DNA of 64,000 nt from Pseudoduganella violaceinigra DSM 15887 (GCF_000425385.1 NZ_AUDI01000016.1:124001-188000), one strand, 5' to 3'. Shown: positions 51,047 through 62,023, numbered from the stretch's first letter. Numbers and translations: made by a program. Notes: a model not told the origin generated them from the letters alone.

Positions 51047-54000
51047 ATGTTTGCCATCGCCCTTTTTGAAGCGAAGCAGCGCCTGAAGCTGCTGTCGACC
51101 TGGGTCTACTTCGGCATGTTCATGCTGCTGGCCGTGCTGTGGATGGCGGCGGCGGGCGGCGTGTTCAAGGAAGCCATCGTCACGTTCGGCGGCCGCGTGT
51201 TCATCAACGCGCCGCGCTCGATCATGATGACCTCTTCCTTCCTCGGATCGATGGGCGTGATCATTATCGCCGCCGTCATGGGCCGCGCGGTGCAGCAGGA
51301 CTTCGAATACGAGACCCACCATTTCTTCTTTTCGGCCCCGATCCACAAATTCCAGTACATGATGGGCCGCTTCATCGGCGCCTGGCTGGTGCTGTGCGCG
51401 GTGTTCGCCTCGATCCCGCTTGGGATCTGGATCGGCACCCAGCTGCCGGGCATCGATCCCGACCGGCTGGGACCATTCAACCTGGTGCATTACCTGGCGC
51501 CATATGCGCTGTCGCTGCTGCCCAACCTGTTCATTTTCGGCGCCATCTTCTTCGTGCTGGCGGCGCTGACGCGGCGCATGCTGCCGGTGTACGTATCCAG
51601 CGTGGTCATGCTGGTCGGCTATATCGTGGCGCCGGGCCTGGCGCGCGACCTCGATTACAAGACCCTGGCCGCGCTGATCGATCCCTTCGGCACCACCGCC
51701 GTCATCCGCCTGACCGAATACTGGCCGATTGCCGAGCGCAATGTGCGCATGGTGCTGCCGGAAGGCGTCTTCCTGCTGAACCGCGCGATCTGGTCTTCCT
51801 TTGCCCTGGTGGCGCTGCTGCTCGGCTACTGGCGCTTCCATTTCGTCAGCACCGTGGACAGCGGCGCCGCGGCGCGCAGCGATAGCGATATGCCGGTCAG
51901 CCTGACCCAGGCCGCCATTTCGACCAGCGAAAAGCCGGACTTCAAGGCGCGCAGCCTTGGCCTGCTGCTGATGCGCTTCAGCTACCTGAACCTGCGCGAG
52001 ACCGCCAAGAACGTCTACTTCTTCGTCATTGTGCTGGCCGGCGTGCTGACCATGTACGCGGGTTCGCTGGACATGGGCGCCATATTCGGTACCGGCACCT
52101 ACCCCGTCACCTACCAGGTGCTGGAACTGGTGACCAATACCTTCTCGCTCTTCATGCTGGTGGTGACCACCTTCTACGCGGGTGAAATGGTATGGCGCGA
52201 ACGCGAGCACCGCATGGCGCAGATGCTGGACGCGATGCCGGTGCCAAGCTGGCTGCCCATTCTGTCCAAGCTGCTCGGCCTGATCGGCGTGCAGGTGCTG
52301 CTGCTGTTCATCGTCATGCTGGTCGGGATGTCGATCCAGCTGTTCAAGGGCTATTTCAGCCTGCAGCCGGGGCTGTATTTCCAATGGCTGTTCACGGTGC
52401 AGCTGCCCAGCTGCATCTTCATCGCGGTGCTGGCGATTGCGGTCCAGGTGCTGGTGAACCACAAATACGTGGGCTACTTCGTGATGATCGTCTACTACGT
52501 GGCGACGCTCACTTTTGCCACCCTGGGCCTCGACCATCCGATGGTGATGTACGGCGTGACGCCGGAACTGCCCTACTCGGACATGAACGGCTTCGGCCAC
52601 TTTATGGTGCGCGAGCGCTGGTATGAGCTGTACTGGTCGGGCGCCGCCGTCATGCTGGTGGTGCTGACCGTGGTGTTCTGGCAGCGCGGCACCAATGAAG
52701 AATGGCGCCAGCGCGTCAGCCTGGCGCGCCGTGCGCTGAGCATGCCGGTGCTGGCCAGCTTCGGCTTCGGCCTGGCGGTCTTCCTCGGCGCCGGCGGTGT
52801 ATTGGCCTACAACCTGTGCGCCAGCAACTTCAAGACGGCCTTCGGCCACGACGCGCTGCGCGCCGATTATGAGCGCAAGTACAAACAGCTGCTGGACGTG
52901 GCGCAGCCGCGCATTACCGATGTGAAGCTGGGGCTCGACATGTATCCGGAGCAGCGCACGCTGAAAGTCAAAGGCCGGTACCAGCTGGAGAACAAGACCG
53001 CGCAGGCCATCGGCACCATCTACGTGCAGCAGGATACCGACGCCAGCCTGCAGCCGCTGACTTTCGGCCGTGCCGCGCACCGCGTGCTGAACGACACGGA
53101 ACTGGGCTTCTACAGCTACCGCCTGGACCAGCCGCTGCAGCCGGGCGAGAAAATCACCCTGGATTTCGTCCTGAGCTACGAGCCGAAGGGATTCTTCAAC
53201 CTGGGCAAGACCACGCCGGTCATGAACAACGGCACCTTCTTCAACAACACCGTCCTGCCGCACATCGGCTATCAGCGCCACGCCGAACTGACGGACCCGC
53301 GCGACCGCAAGAAGCACGGCCTGCCGGCCCAGGAACGCGCACTGCCGCGTGACGATCCCAAAGGGCTGGCCAGCAACTATATCGGCACCGACGCCGACTG
53401 GGTCGGCTTTGAAGCGACGCTGGGCACGTCAGGCGACCAGACCGCGGTGGCGCCGGGCACGCTGGTGAAGGAATGGCGCAAGAACGGCCGCCGCTATTTC
53501 CATTACAAGATGGATCAACCGATCCTGAACTTCTATGCCTTCCAGTCGGCGCGCTACGCGGTCAAGCACGACTGGTGGCAGGACGTGGGCATCGAGATTT
53601 ACTACCAGCCGGGCCACGAGTACAACCTTGACCGCATGGTCAAAGGCGTCAAGGATTCGCTCGACTACTACACGCGCAACTTCAGCCCTTACCAGCACAA
53701 GATCGTGCGTATCGTGGAATTCCCGCGCTACGAGCGCTTTGCGCAATCGTTCCCGAACACCATCCCGTTTTCCGAGGCGGTGGGCTTTATCGCCAAGGTG
53801 GACGACAAAAACCCGAAAGACATCGACTACCCGACCTATGTCACGGCGCACGAAGTGGCGCACCAGTGGTGGGCCCACCAGCTTGTGGGCGGCAACACGC
53901 GCGGCGCCACGGTGCTGAGCGAAACCCTGGCCGAGTATTCGGCGCTGATGGTGATGAAGAAAAGCTTCGGCCCGCAGCGCATGCGCCGCTTCCTGCGCTA

Positions 54001-54622
54001 TGACCTGAACAAATACCTGTTCGGCCGCGCCACCGAAAACAAGAAGGAGCTGCCGCTGGCGGACAACGAAGACCAGGGCTACATCCACTACCACAAGGGC
54101 AGCCTGGCCATGTACCTGCTGGCCGACATCGTCGGCGAGGCGAAGGTCAACGAGCTGCTGGCCGAGCTGCTGCGCAAATACGCCTACCACGGCACTCCCT
54201 ACCCGAGCGTGACGGTGCTGGTGGACGGCTTGCGCAAGATGGTGCCGCCGGAGCAGGCCTACCTGGTGGACGACCTGTTCAACGACATCATCCTGTTCGA
54301 CAACCGCATGGTGGAGGCCAGCGCGGCCAAGCGCGCAGACGGCAAGTACGACCTGACGCTGACGGTTCACGCGGCCAAACTGCGCTCCGACGAACTGGGC
54401 GCGGAAAAGGAAATTCCCGTGCACGACCTGATCGACATCGGCGTGGACGACAAGGACGGCAACGCCCTGCTGCGCGAACGCAGGCTGATAGAGCGCAGCG
54501 AATCGACCTTCAAGCTGGTGGTAACGGGCCGCCCGGCCAGGGCCGGCATCGACCCGGACAATAAGCTGATCGACCGCAAGCCGGACGATAATATGGGCGG
54601 CGTGGAAATCACCTCGCGCTAA
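51047..54622 (+). CDS. ABC permease fused to an M1-type aminopeptidase
   Basis: 1191 residues from ATG 51047. The TTG at 51026 lies in the preceding gene. The first 590 or so residues hold about 12 membrane helices in two ABC-2 sets ([37 protein letters not shown]). The C-terminal half is an M1 peptidase: beta domain ([19 protein letters not shown]), then HEVAH at 935-939 and the LSETLAEY glutamate motif 20 residues on, a spacing one longer than classic M1 enzymes. Known as a rare but recurrent architecture. Perhaps a transporter coupled to cleavage of its own substrate; this is inference. Confidence 0.9.
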   Translation: MFAIALFEAKQRLKLLSTWVYFGMFMLLAVLWMAAAGGVFKEAIVTFGGRVFINAPRSIMMTSSFLGSMGVIIIAAVMGRAVQQDFEYETHHFFFSAPIHKFQYMMGRFIGAWLVLCAVFASIPLGIWIGTQLPGIDPDRLGPFNLVHYLAPYALSLLPNLFIFGAIFFVLAALTRRMLPVYVSSVVMLVGYIVAPGLARDLDYKTLAALIDPFGTTAVIRLTEYWPIAERNVRMVLPEGVFLLNRAIWSSFALVALLLGYWRFHFVSTVDSGAAARSDSDMPVSLTQAAISTSEKPDFKARSLGLLLMRFSYLNLRETAKNVYFFVIVLAGVLTMYAGSLDMGAIFGTGTYPVTYQVLELVTNTFSLFMLVVTTFYAGEMVWREREHRMAQMLDAMPVPSWLPILSKLLGLIGVQVLLLFIVMLVGMSIQLFKGYFSLQPGLYFQWLFTVQLPSCIFIAVLAIAVQVLVNHKYVGYFVMIVYYVATLTFATLGLDHPMVMYGVTPELPYSDMNGFGHFMVRERWYELYWSGAAVMLVVLTVVFWQRGTNEEWRQRVSLARRALSMPVLASFGFGLAVFLGAGGVLAYNLCASNFKTAFGHDALRADYERKYKQLLDVAQPRITDVKLGLDMYPEQRTLKVKGRYQLENKTAQAIGTIYVQQDTDASLQPLTFGRAAHRVLNDTELGFYSYRLDQPLQPGEKITLDFVLSYEPKGFFNLGKTTPVMNNGTFFNNTVLPHIGYQRHAELTDPRDRKKHGLPAQERALPRDDPKGLASNYIGTDADWVGFEATLGTSGDQTAVAPGTLVKEWRKNGRRYFHYKMDQPILNFYAFQSARYAVKHDWWQDVGIEIYYQPGHEYNLDRMVKGVKDSLDYYTRNFSPYQHKIVRIVEFPRYERFAQSFPNTIPFSEAVGFIAKVDDKNPKDIDYPTYVTAHEVAHQWWAHQLVGGNTRGATVLSETLAEYSALMVMKKSFGPQRMRRFLRYDLNKYLFGRATENKKELPLADNEDQGYIHYHKGSLAMYLLADIVGEAKVNELLAELLRKYAYHGTPYPSVTVLVDGLRKMVPPEQAYLVDDLFNDIILFDNRMVEASAAKRADGKYDLTLTVHAAKLRSDELGAEKEIPVHDLIDIGVDDKDGNALLRERRLIERSESTFKLVVTGRPARAGIDPDNKLIDRKPDDNMGGVEITSR

Positions 54623-54692
54623 AAGTTAAGCAACGCACTTTGCGCGGCGCCCATGCTTGTTAAGCTTTCACGCAATCGAAAGCGAGGCAATC

Positions 54693-55109
54693 ATGGGCAT
54701 CCTGAGCAATATTTTCCACAAGATTTTCCCGTCGTCGCACCAAGAGGCCGCACCACCGCCGGCCTCTGGTGCGCCTTCCACCGCGCCAGCAGCCACGCCT
54801 GCCGCACCAGCGGCACAAGCAGCGGCAGCAGCAGCGGCGCCGGCCGCCACGGCCGCGGTCGATGTCGAAGCCATCCTCAACGAAAAGGCCGCCAGCGCCG
54901 GCCAGCCATTGAACTGGCGCACTTCTATCGTTGACCTGCTCAAGCTGCTCGACCTCGACTCCAGCCTGGCGGCACGCAAAGAGCTCGCGCACGAGCTGCA
55001 TTACTCCGGCGATACCGGGGACTCCGCCGCGATGAATATCTGGCTGCACAAGCAGGTCATGAACAAGCTGGCGGAAAACGGCGGCAAAGTGCCGGCCGAG
55101 TTGAAATGA
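54693..55109 (+). CDS. DUF3597 protein
   Basis: 138 residues from ATG 54693 (GILSNIFHKIFP). A Pro/Ala-rich linker leads to a helical domain (LNWRTSIVDLLKLLDLDSSL, KELAHELHYSGDTGDSAAMN) matching DUF3597. Small cytoplasmic or surface-associated protein, possibly stress-related; function unknown. Confidence 0.88.
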   Translation: MGILSNIFHKIFPSSHQEAAPPPASGAPSTAPAATPAAPAAQAAAAAAAPAATAAVDVEAILNEKAASAGQPLNWRTSIVDLLKLLDLDSSLAARKELAHELHYSGDTGDSAAMNIWLHKQVMNKLAENGGKVPAELK

Positions 55110-55113
55110 GCTG

Positions 55114-56043
55114 CTAGGCCAGTACACCAGCAAGCTGGTGCATCCATTCGGCGGCGTGCGCCCGGTTCCACACCAGCGCCACCTGCTCCACGCATTGGTA
55201 GGCGCAATCGCTGACATGGATGCGCACCAATTCTTCGTCTTCCAGTGCGAAATCCGGCAGGTACGCCAGTGCGGCGCCGGATTTGACGAAGCCAAGCAAC
55301 AGGTGGATATCGTCGGTCCAATAGCGGATCTTGCGCGGCAGCTGGTCGTCGCGCCAGCCATCGGACCGGGCGCCGCGCTGCACGCCGCAGAACATTGAGC
55401 GCGGCGGACAGGCAAAATCGTGCGCCAGTACCTGCGCCGTGCTTGCCTGTAAAGCCTCCCCGGCTGGCACCTGGCGCCGGCCGCCGGCAGCAGCCAGCTG
55501 CTGCACCAGCGGATGCGCCACGCCGCCCACCAGGTGCTGCACGACGCTGCCCAGCGGCGTCACCGACCATGCCTCCGACCAGTGTTCGCCGCGCCCGTCG
55601 ATCGCCTCGCGCGTCACAATGGCCGCATTGAGGTCGCCGCGCGCCAGCGCCGCCAACGCCTCGTCCTCGAACATGGCCTGCATGCGCAGGCTCGCTTGCG
55701 GCCACGCTTGCAAGGCCTCGCCCATCGCCCGGCCGTGGCGCCACAGCAGCACGGCCGGTCCGCCTACCCGGCAATCGATGGCGGCGAGGCCGCCCTGCAA
55801 GTCCTCCCGCGCCTGGTCGGCCAGCGCCAACAGCGTTTGCGCACGCGACAGCAGGAAAGTGCCCGACTGGTTCAACACCAGGGCCTTGGCACTGCGGTCG
55901 AACAGCGGCATGCCAACGTTTTCCTCGAGCCGCTTCAGGGCTTTGGAAACGGCGGACGGCGTAAGATGGGATTCCAGTGCGGCCGCCGCCAGCGACGGGC
56001 TGCGCGCCACGCTGACGAAGATGCGCAAATCGGCAAGATTCAT
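55114..56043 (-). CDS. LysR-family transcriptional regulator
   Basis: 309 residues. Winged HTH (SLAAAALESHLTPSAVSKAL, KRLEENVGMPLFDRSAKALV) and a substrate-binding domain with CPPRSMFCGVQR. Divergent from the NADP-dependent oxidoreductase 75 bases away, its likely target. The short intergenic region should hold the binding sites. Confidence 0.92.
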   Translation of the reverse strand: MNLADLRIFVSVARSPSLAAAALESHLTPSAVSKALKRLEENVGMPLFDRSAKALVLNQSGTFLLSRAQTLLALADQAREDLQGGLAAIDCRVGGPAVLLWRHGRAMGEALQAWPQASLRMQAMFEDEALAALARGDLNAAIVTREAIDGRGEHWSEAWSVTPLGSVVQHLVGGVAHPLVQQLAAAGGRRQVPAGEALQASTAQVLAHDFACPPRSMFCGVQRGARSDGWRDDQLPRKIRYWTDDIHLLLGFVKSGAALAYLPDFALEDEELVRIHVSDCAYQCVEQVALVWNRAHAAEWMHQLAGVLA

Positions 56044-56118
56044 TTATTTCCAATCAGGACGCAACCAGTGAATTTAAGTTGCTTTACGAGACACAATCAC
56101 CCAGCATACCATGCCAAT

Positions 56119-57144
56119 ATGAACACCATCCTCCAACGCCAATGGATCTACCGCCAACAGCCGGTAGGCGCCATCACTCCCGATCATTACGAACTGGTCG
56201 AACAAGCACTCGACACCACCCTTGCCGACGGCGAGGTGCTGCTTGAAGCGCGCTGGTTCAGCGTGGATCCCTATATGCGCATCGGCCAGTCCAGCAAGCC
56301 GACCTACGACCCCGACCCGCATCCGCTGAACACTGTGCAGCAAGGCGGCGTGGTGGCCCAGGTACTGGCTTCCCGCTCGCCGGGCTTCATCCCAGGCGAT
56401 TGGGTATTGAGCTATACCGGCTGGCAAACCCACGCCAGAACGCACGCCAGCGCCTTGAAAAAGCTTGATCCGCAAGCGGCCCCCGTGAGCACCGCGCTTG
56501 GTGTACTGGGCATGCCCGGCCGCACCGCCTGGTTCGGCCTGACCGAGTCCGGCCGACCGCATGCAGGCGAAGTCGTGGTGGTATCCGGCGCCGCCGGCGC
56601 GGTCGGTTCGCTAGTGGTGCAATTCGCCAAGCGCCACGGGGCGCGCGTACTGGGCATCGCCGGCGGCGGGGCGAAATGCGCCTGGCTGAAGGAAAAGCTG
56701 GGCGCCGACTGGGCCGTCGACTACAAGGCGTTCGATAGCGCGGAGGCGCTCAGTACCGAAATAAAAGCCCTGACCGGCGGCGTCGACGTCTATTTCGACA
56801 ACGTCGGCGGCATGGTCACCGACGCCATCATCCCCATCATCAACCGCAGGGCGCGCATCGTCATCTGCGGCCAGATCAGCCAGTACAGCGGCGGTCTTGA
56901 AACCGCGGAAATGGGACCGCGCCTGCTGCAGCACCTGTTGTATCAACGCGCCACCATCCAGGGCATGCTGGCGCGAGATTACCTGCATCGCATGGACGAA
57001 ATGATCCGCATCGTCGGACCTTGGGTAAAATCGGGAGACATCGTGTTTGAGGAAACCGTGGTGGAAGGATTCAACCAGCTACCCGCTGCCTTGAATTCCC
57101 TCTTTACCGGCGAACACCGAGGCAAACTTTTAGTCAAAGCATGA
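56119..57144 (+). CDS. NADP-dependent MDR-type oxidoreductase (CurA-like)
   Basis: 341 residues from ATG 56119. The frame extends leftward only through LysR antisense. No zinc-binding cysteines. Rossmann motif VVVSGAAGAVGSLVVQFAKR, GVDVYFDNVGG and CGQISQYSG match leukotriene B4 dehydrogenase / CurA-type enzymes that reduce alpha,beta-unsaturated carbonyls with NADPH. First gene of a three-gene operon with 4-base overlaps. Confidence 0.92.
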   Translation: MNTILQRQWIYRQQPVGAITPDHYELVEQALDTTLADGEVLLEARWFSVDPYMRIGQSSKPTYDPDPHPLNTVQQGGVVAQVLASRSPGFIPGDWVLSYTGWQTHARTHASALKKLDPQAAPVSTALGVLGMPGRTAWFGLTESGRPHAGEVVVVSGAAGAVGSLVVQFAKRHGARVLGIAGGGAKCAWLKEKLGADWAVDYKAFDSAEALSTEIKALTGGVDVYFDNVGGMVTDAIIPIINRRARIVICGQISQYSGGLETAEMGPRLLQHLLYQRATIQGMLARDYLHRMDEMIRIVGPWVKSGDIVFEETVVEGFNQLPAALNSLFTGEHRGKLLVKA

Positions 57145-57824
57145 ACCCGATACGTTCCTCCATCGCAGGCGCGTTGCTTGCGCTTTGCACGCTCCCGCTG
57201 CATGCGGCCGACGCCACCTACGGCAGCCACGGCATGGCTTTGTTCGGCGGACAGGAGGGCCTGTACGCCTCGCACCTGCCGATGTTCCATGCCCCGCATG
57301 ACTTCCAGGTTATCCTGCAAGTCCATATCGAAGACAAAGCCACCGATGCCGCACTGCGCAAGCGGCTCGATGGCAAGGATGCCCTGTGGACCATCGATCC
57401 CGAAAAATTCGAACTGAGCACCCTGGCCCCGGAAGCGAAAAAGCAGCGCAAGGGCTTCAAGGCCGACATTGTGCAAGGCCATTTCGAACGGGGCGGCAAC
57501 ACCCAGTACAAGGCCGCGAACATTGTCATCGACAAGGTACTGCTTTTCCGCCAGCTGGACGACAAGCCGCGCGACGCTGCGCTGTCGCGCTATATGCAGA
57601 TCGGCAGCGGCGCGCAGCGCTTCCTGGTCAAGGAAATCGATGCCCGCCCCGACTTCGACCATATCGTTTCCTACCATGCGGCGCCGGGTGCGCCGACCGC
57701 ACCGGTCCAGGTGCGCAAGTGGGGCTTGCAAGGCACTGGCAATGATGCGTTGGCCATGGCGCTGAAGGCGAATATGGCTGCCATCGGCGGCACCATCTAC
57801 TTCGAGACGGACGACCTCAAATGA
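57141..57824 (+). CDS. Exported hypothetical protein
   Basis: 227 residues. Signal peptide (RSSIAGALLALCTLPLHA). Mature part beta-rich (HAPHDFQVILQVHIEDK, ANIVIDKVLLFRQLDD). No family recognised. Overlaps both neighbours by 4 bases. Confidence 0.72.
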   Translation: MNPIRSSIAGALLALCTLPLHAADATYGSHGMALFGGQEGLYASHLPMFHAPHDFQVILQVHIEDKATDAALRKRLDGKDALWTIDPEKFELSTLAPEAKKQRKGFKADIVQGHFERGGNTQYKAANIVIDKVLLFRQLDDKPRDAALSRYMQIGSGAQRFLVKEIDARPDFDHIVSYHAAPGAPTAPVQVRKWGLQGTGNDALAMALKANMAAIGGTIYFETDDLK

Positions 57825-58354
57825 GCGTGCCAAATATTTACCTGGGGCTGTGGCGCCGCAAAGGCATCTGGCGCAGCGACGGCAGCAGCGACCTGGTGAC
57901 GCCGGTCTGGTGGTTCCAGGCGGCGGACTTCCATATCGACCTGCGCATTCCCGCCGACCGCAAGGCCGTGACGGGCTTTGCCGGCACCACGGTGGTGGAG
58001 GGCGAACGCTGCGAGTGGCAGCCCGAAATCGCCTACCCCCTGGTCAGCCCGGAACTTGACGCAGGCGTCATGCGTTTCGACAGCGAAGACGCCTTGCACG
58101 AGACGGGAGTCGACGGCAGCTACACGGAAGACTGGTGGCGCGAAGCCGCCGGCCCGGTGAACGCCGGCCGGAAGCAGCTCGATGATGGCCGCATCCAGTA
58201 TGAGATCGCCTGTGGCGAATTCTTTGCGCGCGCTGTGGGCAAGCCGTACAAGGCGGCCGAAATCACGGTGTGGCGCCGCACGCCAGCCGGCTTGTGGCGC
58301 GTGATCGCCTCGACCACGGCCGCACGCGAAAACGTTACCGTCGAAACGCCTTAA
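57821..58354 (+). CDS. Hypothetical soluble protein, lipocalin-like by eye
   Basis: 177 residues, no signal peptide. Alternating beta strands and many tryptophans (NIYLGLWRRKGIWRSDG, TPVWWFQAADFHIDLRIP) suggest a beta barrel of lipocalin or similar type. No family assigned. Last gene of the oxidoreductase operon; stop overlaps the convergent peptidase gene by 4 bases. Confidence 0.68.
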   Translation: MSVPNIYLGLWRRKGIWRSDGSSDLVTPVWWFQAADFHIDLRIPADRKAVTGFAGTTVVEGERCEWQPEIAYPLVSPELDAGVMRFDSEDALHETGVDGSYTEDWWREAAGPVNAGRKQLDDGRIQYEIACGEFFARAVGKPYKAAEITVWRRTPAGLWRVIASTTAARENVTVETP

Positions 58355-59475
58355 AGGCTCAGCAAGCTGCCGCTGCGGAACGGCTCGGCGCCGGCGATCT
58401 TCGCCACGTTCATGCCGCGGATGATGTAGCGGTGCGACAGGCGCGTGAACAGCACGCCGTCCACTTCCGACTTCAGATGCGTGGTATCGCCACTGACCGG
58501 ATCGATCAGGTCGGCGATCACTTCACCGGCACGCACCTTGTCCCCGACTTCCTTGAGATAGACCAGCATGCCAGCATGCGGCGCATCCAGGCGCTGCACA
58601 CCTTCCAGCGGCGTCGGCGCGCAGCCGTGTTCCGGCACAGTCACCGCACCGGCATCGAGCATGCCGCGCACATGCAGGTAGCCGATGATCGCCTGCGCGT
58701 CGCGCGCCGCCAGCTCGTAGCTGACCGACACTTCGCCGCGCAGTTCCACGGTCGCCGCCATGCAGGCGGAAGGAATTGGATAGTCCGGGCCGAAATGCTC
58801 CGCCAGGTCCCACCACAGCCGGCTGCAGGCCTCATCGAAAGGCTCGCCGCCGGCCCCGCTGGTGTGCAATACGGCGCAGGCGCCCATCAGCTTGCTCAGC
58901 GGCTGGGCGATCTCGCACAGCGCAGTGCCGACGTACAGGTGCAGCTCCCCTTCATTTTCGCAATGCATGTCCAGCACCACGTCGGCATCGATCGCCATCT
59001 CCAGCAACGCTTTCTTGAGCGTGGTCGCATCCGACGTCGGCTGCCACAGGGCGACCAGCTCGCGCAGATGGCGGCGGATGGTGCGCACATTGGCTTCAGC
59101 ATTGCTCCCCAACTGCCCTAGCAGGCGGGTTTTCAGCTGTTCGAAATAGTGGGGATAGCCGCGGTTGAAATTGATGCCGTTGCTGAGGTCAAAGCGCCCG
59201 AACGGCCGCTCATTGATGACTTGGGCCAAGCCGATCGGGTTGGCCGCCGGCACCAGGATCACTTCTCCCGTCACCTTGCCCGCAGCATCCAGCGCCTGCA
59301 GGCGCTTGCGCAATTCCTGCGCCACCAGCATGGCCGGTACCTCGTCGGCATGCAGCGCGGCCTGGATATACGCCTTGGGCCCGCCCGGCTTGCCGAAGTG
59401 GTAGCTGGTCAGTTCGCAATATACCGAGCCGTAAGGCGCGGACAAAGGGGTTTTGACGGTTTCCATGAGAGCCAT
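58351..59475 (-). CDS. Succinylglutamate desuccinylase/aspartoacylase-family zinc hydrolase
   Basis: 374 residues. Zinc ligands H42 and E45 (AALHADEVPAM) and a later His (VVLDMHCENEGELHLYVG), with NFNRGYPHYFEQLK typical of the M14 AspA/AstE-like subgroup. The C-terminus has the beta-sandwich seen in this group. The stop codon of the YfcC gene precedes it by one base, so uptake and deacylation may be linked. Confidence 0.88.
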   Translation of the reverse strand: MALMETVKTPLSAPYGSVYCELTSYHFGKPGGPKAYIQAALHADEVPAMLVAQELRKRLQALDAAGKVTGEVILVPAANPIGLAQVINERPFGRFDLSNGINFNRGYPHYFEQLKTRLLGQLGSNAEANVRTIRRHLRELVALWQPTSDATTLKKALLEMAIDADVVLDMHCENEGELHLYVGTALCEIAQPLSKLMGACAVLHTSGAGGEPFDEACSRLWWDLAEHFGPDYPIPSACMAATVELRGEVSVSYELAARDAQAIIGYLHVRGMLDAGAVTVPEHGCAPTPLEGVQRLDAPHAGMLVYLKEVGDKVRAGEVIADLIDPVSGDTTHLKSEVDGVLFTRLSHRYIIRGMNVAKIAGAEPFRSGSLLSL

Positions 59476-59476
59476 C

Positions 59477-60862
59477 CTACCAGTTCATGAGACAAGGCGG
59501 CACCAGCAACAGCAGCGCCAGGACGAGGTAAATCAACTGCAGCGGTACCATCCAGCGCGCCCAGGTCAGCCAGGGAATGCGCGCCAGCGCCAACACGCCG
59601 ACCGTGATGCCCGACGTCGGAATCATCGGCGTGGTGAACTCGCCGAACTGGAAGGCCAGGATCGCGGTCTGGCGCGTCACGCCCACCAGGTCGGCCAGCG
59701 GCGCCATGATCGGCATGGTCAGGGCCGCCTGGCCGCTGCCGGAGTGGATGAAGAAATTGATCACCGACTGGATCAGGAACATCTTCTGCGCCGAGAATAC
59801 CGGCGAAGACGAGGACACCAGCGGCATCAGGGCGTGCAGCATGGTGTCGATGATGTGAGCATCGCGCGCCAGCACCATCGTGCCGCGGGCCAGCGCGATC
59901 ACCAGCGCGGTGCCAACCAAATCCTTCGAGCCTTGCACAAACGCCGCCACGGCATCGTCGGAGCTGAGCCGCCCGATCAGCGCCACCAGAATAGTCATGG
60001 CCAGGAACAGCGCGCCAATCTCCTCGATAAACCAGCCGAACTTCACCACGCCGAACACCATGCCGCCCAGCGTGGCGACAAAAATCCACAGCACCAGGCG
60101 ATGGCGCATGGTCATGCCGTCGAAATCGCTGACGTCAACCACGCCTTCCGCGCGTTTTTCCAGGTCCAGCAAATAGGTCGGGCTTTTCTCAGGATGGCGC
60201 TTGATGCGCGCCGCCCACCACATCAGGAAGGCGATAGTGACGCCGGTTGCAATGAACCATACGATCACACGGTAGCCGATGCCGGAGAACATCGGCACGC
60301 CCGCGATGCCCTGCGCGATGCCGACGTTGAAGGGATTCAGGAACGCCGCGCAAAAGCCCACTTGCGAACCGAGGAAGGGAATCGAGACCCCGGTAATGGT
60401 GTCATACCCAAGCGCCAGCGCCAGCGGCACAAAAATCAGGATAAAGGGAATCGCTTCCTCATTCATGCCGAACGTGGCGCCCCCAATCGAGAACAGCGTC
60501 ACGAACACGGGGATCAGCGCCATGCGCACCACGCGCGAGCGCGAATGCGCCTTGGCGATGGATTTGATCATGGCGTCAACCGCCTGCGTCTTGTGCAGCA
60601 CGTTAAAAGTGCCGCCCGTCAGCATGACAAAGCCGATGATCAGGCCCGCTTCGGCAAAGCCCTTGATCGGCGCCATCAGCAACTGCGCCAATCCCTGCGG
60701 CTTGCTCTCGATGTAGTGGAAAGTGTCCGGGTCAACGAGCTGCTTGCCGTTCACCAGGTGGGTTTCATATTTCCCGCCAGGGACCAGCCAGGTGGCCAGT
60801 GCAATCAATGCCAGGATGATGAACAGCAGAACAAAAGTATTTGGAAGCTTCAGTTTTTTCAT
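59477..60862 (-). CDS. YfcC/DcuC-family membrane transporter
   Basis: 461 residues with about 12 membrane helices. The N-terminus (NTFVLLFIILALIALATWLV, PGGKYETHLVNGKQLV) and GGATFGMNEEAIPFILIFVP are typical of the YfcC (C4-dicarboxylate anaerobic carrier) family. The substrate could be an amino acid or a dicarboxylate. Pairs with the desuccinylase-like gene. Confidence 0.88.
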   Translation of the reverse strand: MKKLKLPNTFVLLFIILALIALATWLVPGGKYETHLVNGKQLVDPDTFHYIESKPQGLAQLLMAPIKGFAEAGLIIGFVMLTGGTFNVLHKTQAVDAMIKSIAKAHSRSRVVRMALIPVFVTLFSIGGATFGMNEEAIPFILIFVPLALALGYDTITGVSIPFLGSQVGFCAAFLNPFNVGIAQGIAGVPMFSGIGYRVIVWFIATGVTIAFLMWWAARIKRHPEKSPTYLLDLEKRAEGVVDVSDFDGMTMRHRLVLWIFVATLGGMVFGVVKFGWFIEEIGALFLAMTILVALIGRLSSDDAVAAFVQGSKDLVGTALVIALARGTMVLARDAHIIDTMLHALMPLVSSSSPVFSAQKMFLIQSVINFFIHSGSGQAALTMPIMAPLADLVGVTRQTAILAFQFGEFTTPMIPTSGITVGVLALARIPWLTWARWMVPLQLIYLVLALLLLVPPCLMNW

Positions 60863-60948
60863 GGATTGTTATAGCTCAGACTTCTCGAAGGCTTCCTGCC
60901 GAAAATGCTCCGGCAAGTCGGCCACCTGACCGCACGGCATTGCTGCGT

Positions 60949-61530
60949 TCATACGCGCCCCGTCGCAGGCGTAGCTTCTAGCAGCGCTATTTTGATCGAT
61001 GAAGCTAACCATTTCACGACTGAAAGCGAATCTTTTGTCTTGATCTTGAAAATAGCGACCACAAACGCCGCTATGGCAAGCGAAAAGACAATTCCGCCCG
61101 CCGCTTCCAGATTGTGATTGAATATCACGTCACGACTTGCCAAGACAACGAACAAGGTTAGCAATGAAAGAACGCAGGACAACTGGCATTTAGCCCTGAA
61201 CGGCATGTGAAAGATGCCTTGCAAAACAACGTATTCTCCTTGATCGCAAAGGCAACCATCAAATTCCATCAGAGGCTTGCTCATTCCCTTAGTTCGACAT
61301 TCAAGAGTAACACTTGATTCGCTCACCGAACCGGCGATCCACCGCAACGCCATTGTCTTCGAGTTGCATGAGGCGCAGAGAATCGATAGCTGGCGCAATG
61401 CGTCGACAAGTGAAAGCCGAGATTCGTAGCGGACCTCGAAGGACTTCACTGCGCGTTCACATGCAAGAAAGACACAAGGCGTTACCACCGCGAGACAAGC
61501 CAGAAGATATAAATACGATGGAGTGTTCAT
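60949..61530 (-). CDS. Membrane protein of unknown function (AT-richer island)
   Basis: 193 residues. N-terminal signal anchor (YLYLLACLAVVTPCVFLAC), a soluble middle with cysteines (CASCNSK, ECRTKG, GCLCDQ), then two membrane helices (LSCVLSLLTLFVVLASRDV and GGIVFSLAIAAFVVAIF). Not recognised. Codon use looks unlike neighbours. Confidence 0.65.
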   Translation of the reverse strand: MNTPSYLYLLACLAVVTPCVFLACERAVKSFEVRYESRLSLVDALRQLSILCASCNSKTMALRWIAGSVSESSVTLECRTKGMSKPLMEFDGCLCDQGEYVVLQGIFHMPFRAKCQLSCVLSLLTLFVVLASRDVIFNHNLEAAGGIVFSLAIAAFVVAIFKIKTKDSLSVVKWLASSIKIALLEATPATGRV

Positions 61531-61543
61531 ATGTTACATCGCC

Positions 61544-62023
61544 CTATTCGCCCCGTGCCCGAACGAGGTAAACAATTTCGCCATCATAGCTGGCCGACCC
61601 AAGCTGGTGCGTCGCAGGCATGGCGGCCATCATCCAATCCGGAGCAGGCGAATCCCAAGTCACGCCGGGGAAATCATGGGGATAGGCGGAACCATTTGGA
61701 TTTGGCGAGTGAGCATAGACGGCATTGTCCATCGTATTGCCGCAGAGGGTTGCCCAATACTGGATCGGCTCCGGTCGGGCTTTTCCCCGCAACTCCATGT
61801 AGAGCAACAGGCGCACGGTTGCTGCCGCAATTTCCGGGATATTCTCGGGCCGACAGTTACCCCGCCCGTACAGATCCAGGTGAGTGTGCCAGTAGTCGAA
61901 CCAGCCAGTGAAGTCGAGGCGGTCGATATTGCAGCGGCCACGGGATTCCGCTCGTGCCCAGTAGGCTTGCATTCTCTTGCTATATCGAGGGTCCAAAGCC
62001 GGTCCCCGCCTAATCGTAAACAT
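61544..62023 (-). CDS. Hypothetical protein (AT-richer island)
   Basis: 159 residues from ATG 62023. Longer frames to 62125 cross the neighbouring gene. Aromatic-rich (FDYWHTHLDLYG), with a Trp-rich end (DSPAPDWMMAAMPATHQLG). No signal peptide. Not recognised; immunity-protein-like by size only. Confidence 0.62.
   Translation of the reverse strand: MFTIRRGPALDPRYSKRMQAYWARAESRGRCNIDRLDFTGWFDYWHTHLDLYGRGNCRPENIPEIAAATVRLLLYMELRGKARPEPIQYWATLCGNTMDNAVYAHSPNPNGSAYPHDFPGVTWDSPAPDWMMAAMPATHQLGSASYDGEIVYLVRARGE

Noticed and set aside
50924..53317. 797-codon antisense frame across the ABC permease-peptidase gene
   Set aside because: His/Gln/Arg-rich shadow frame caused by codon bias of the real gene.
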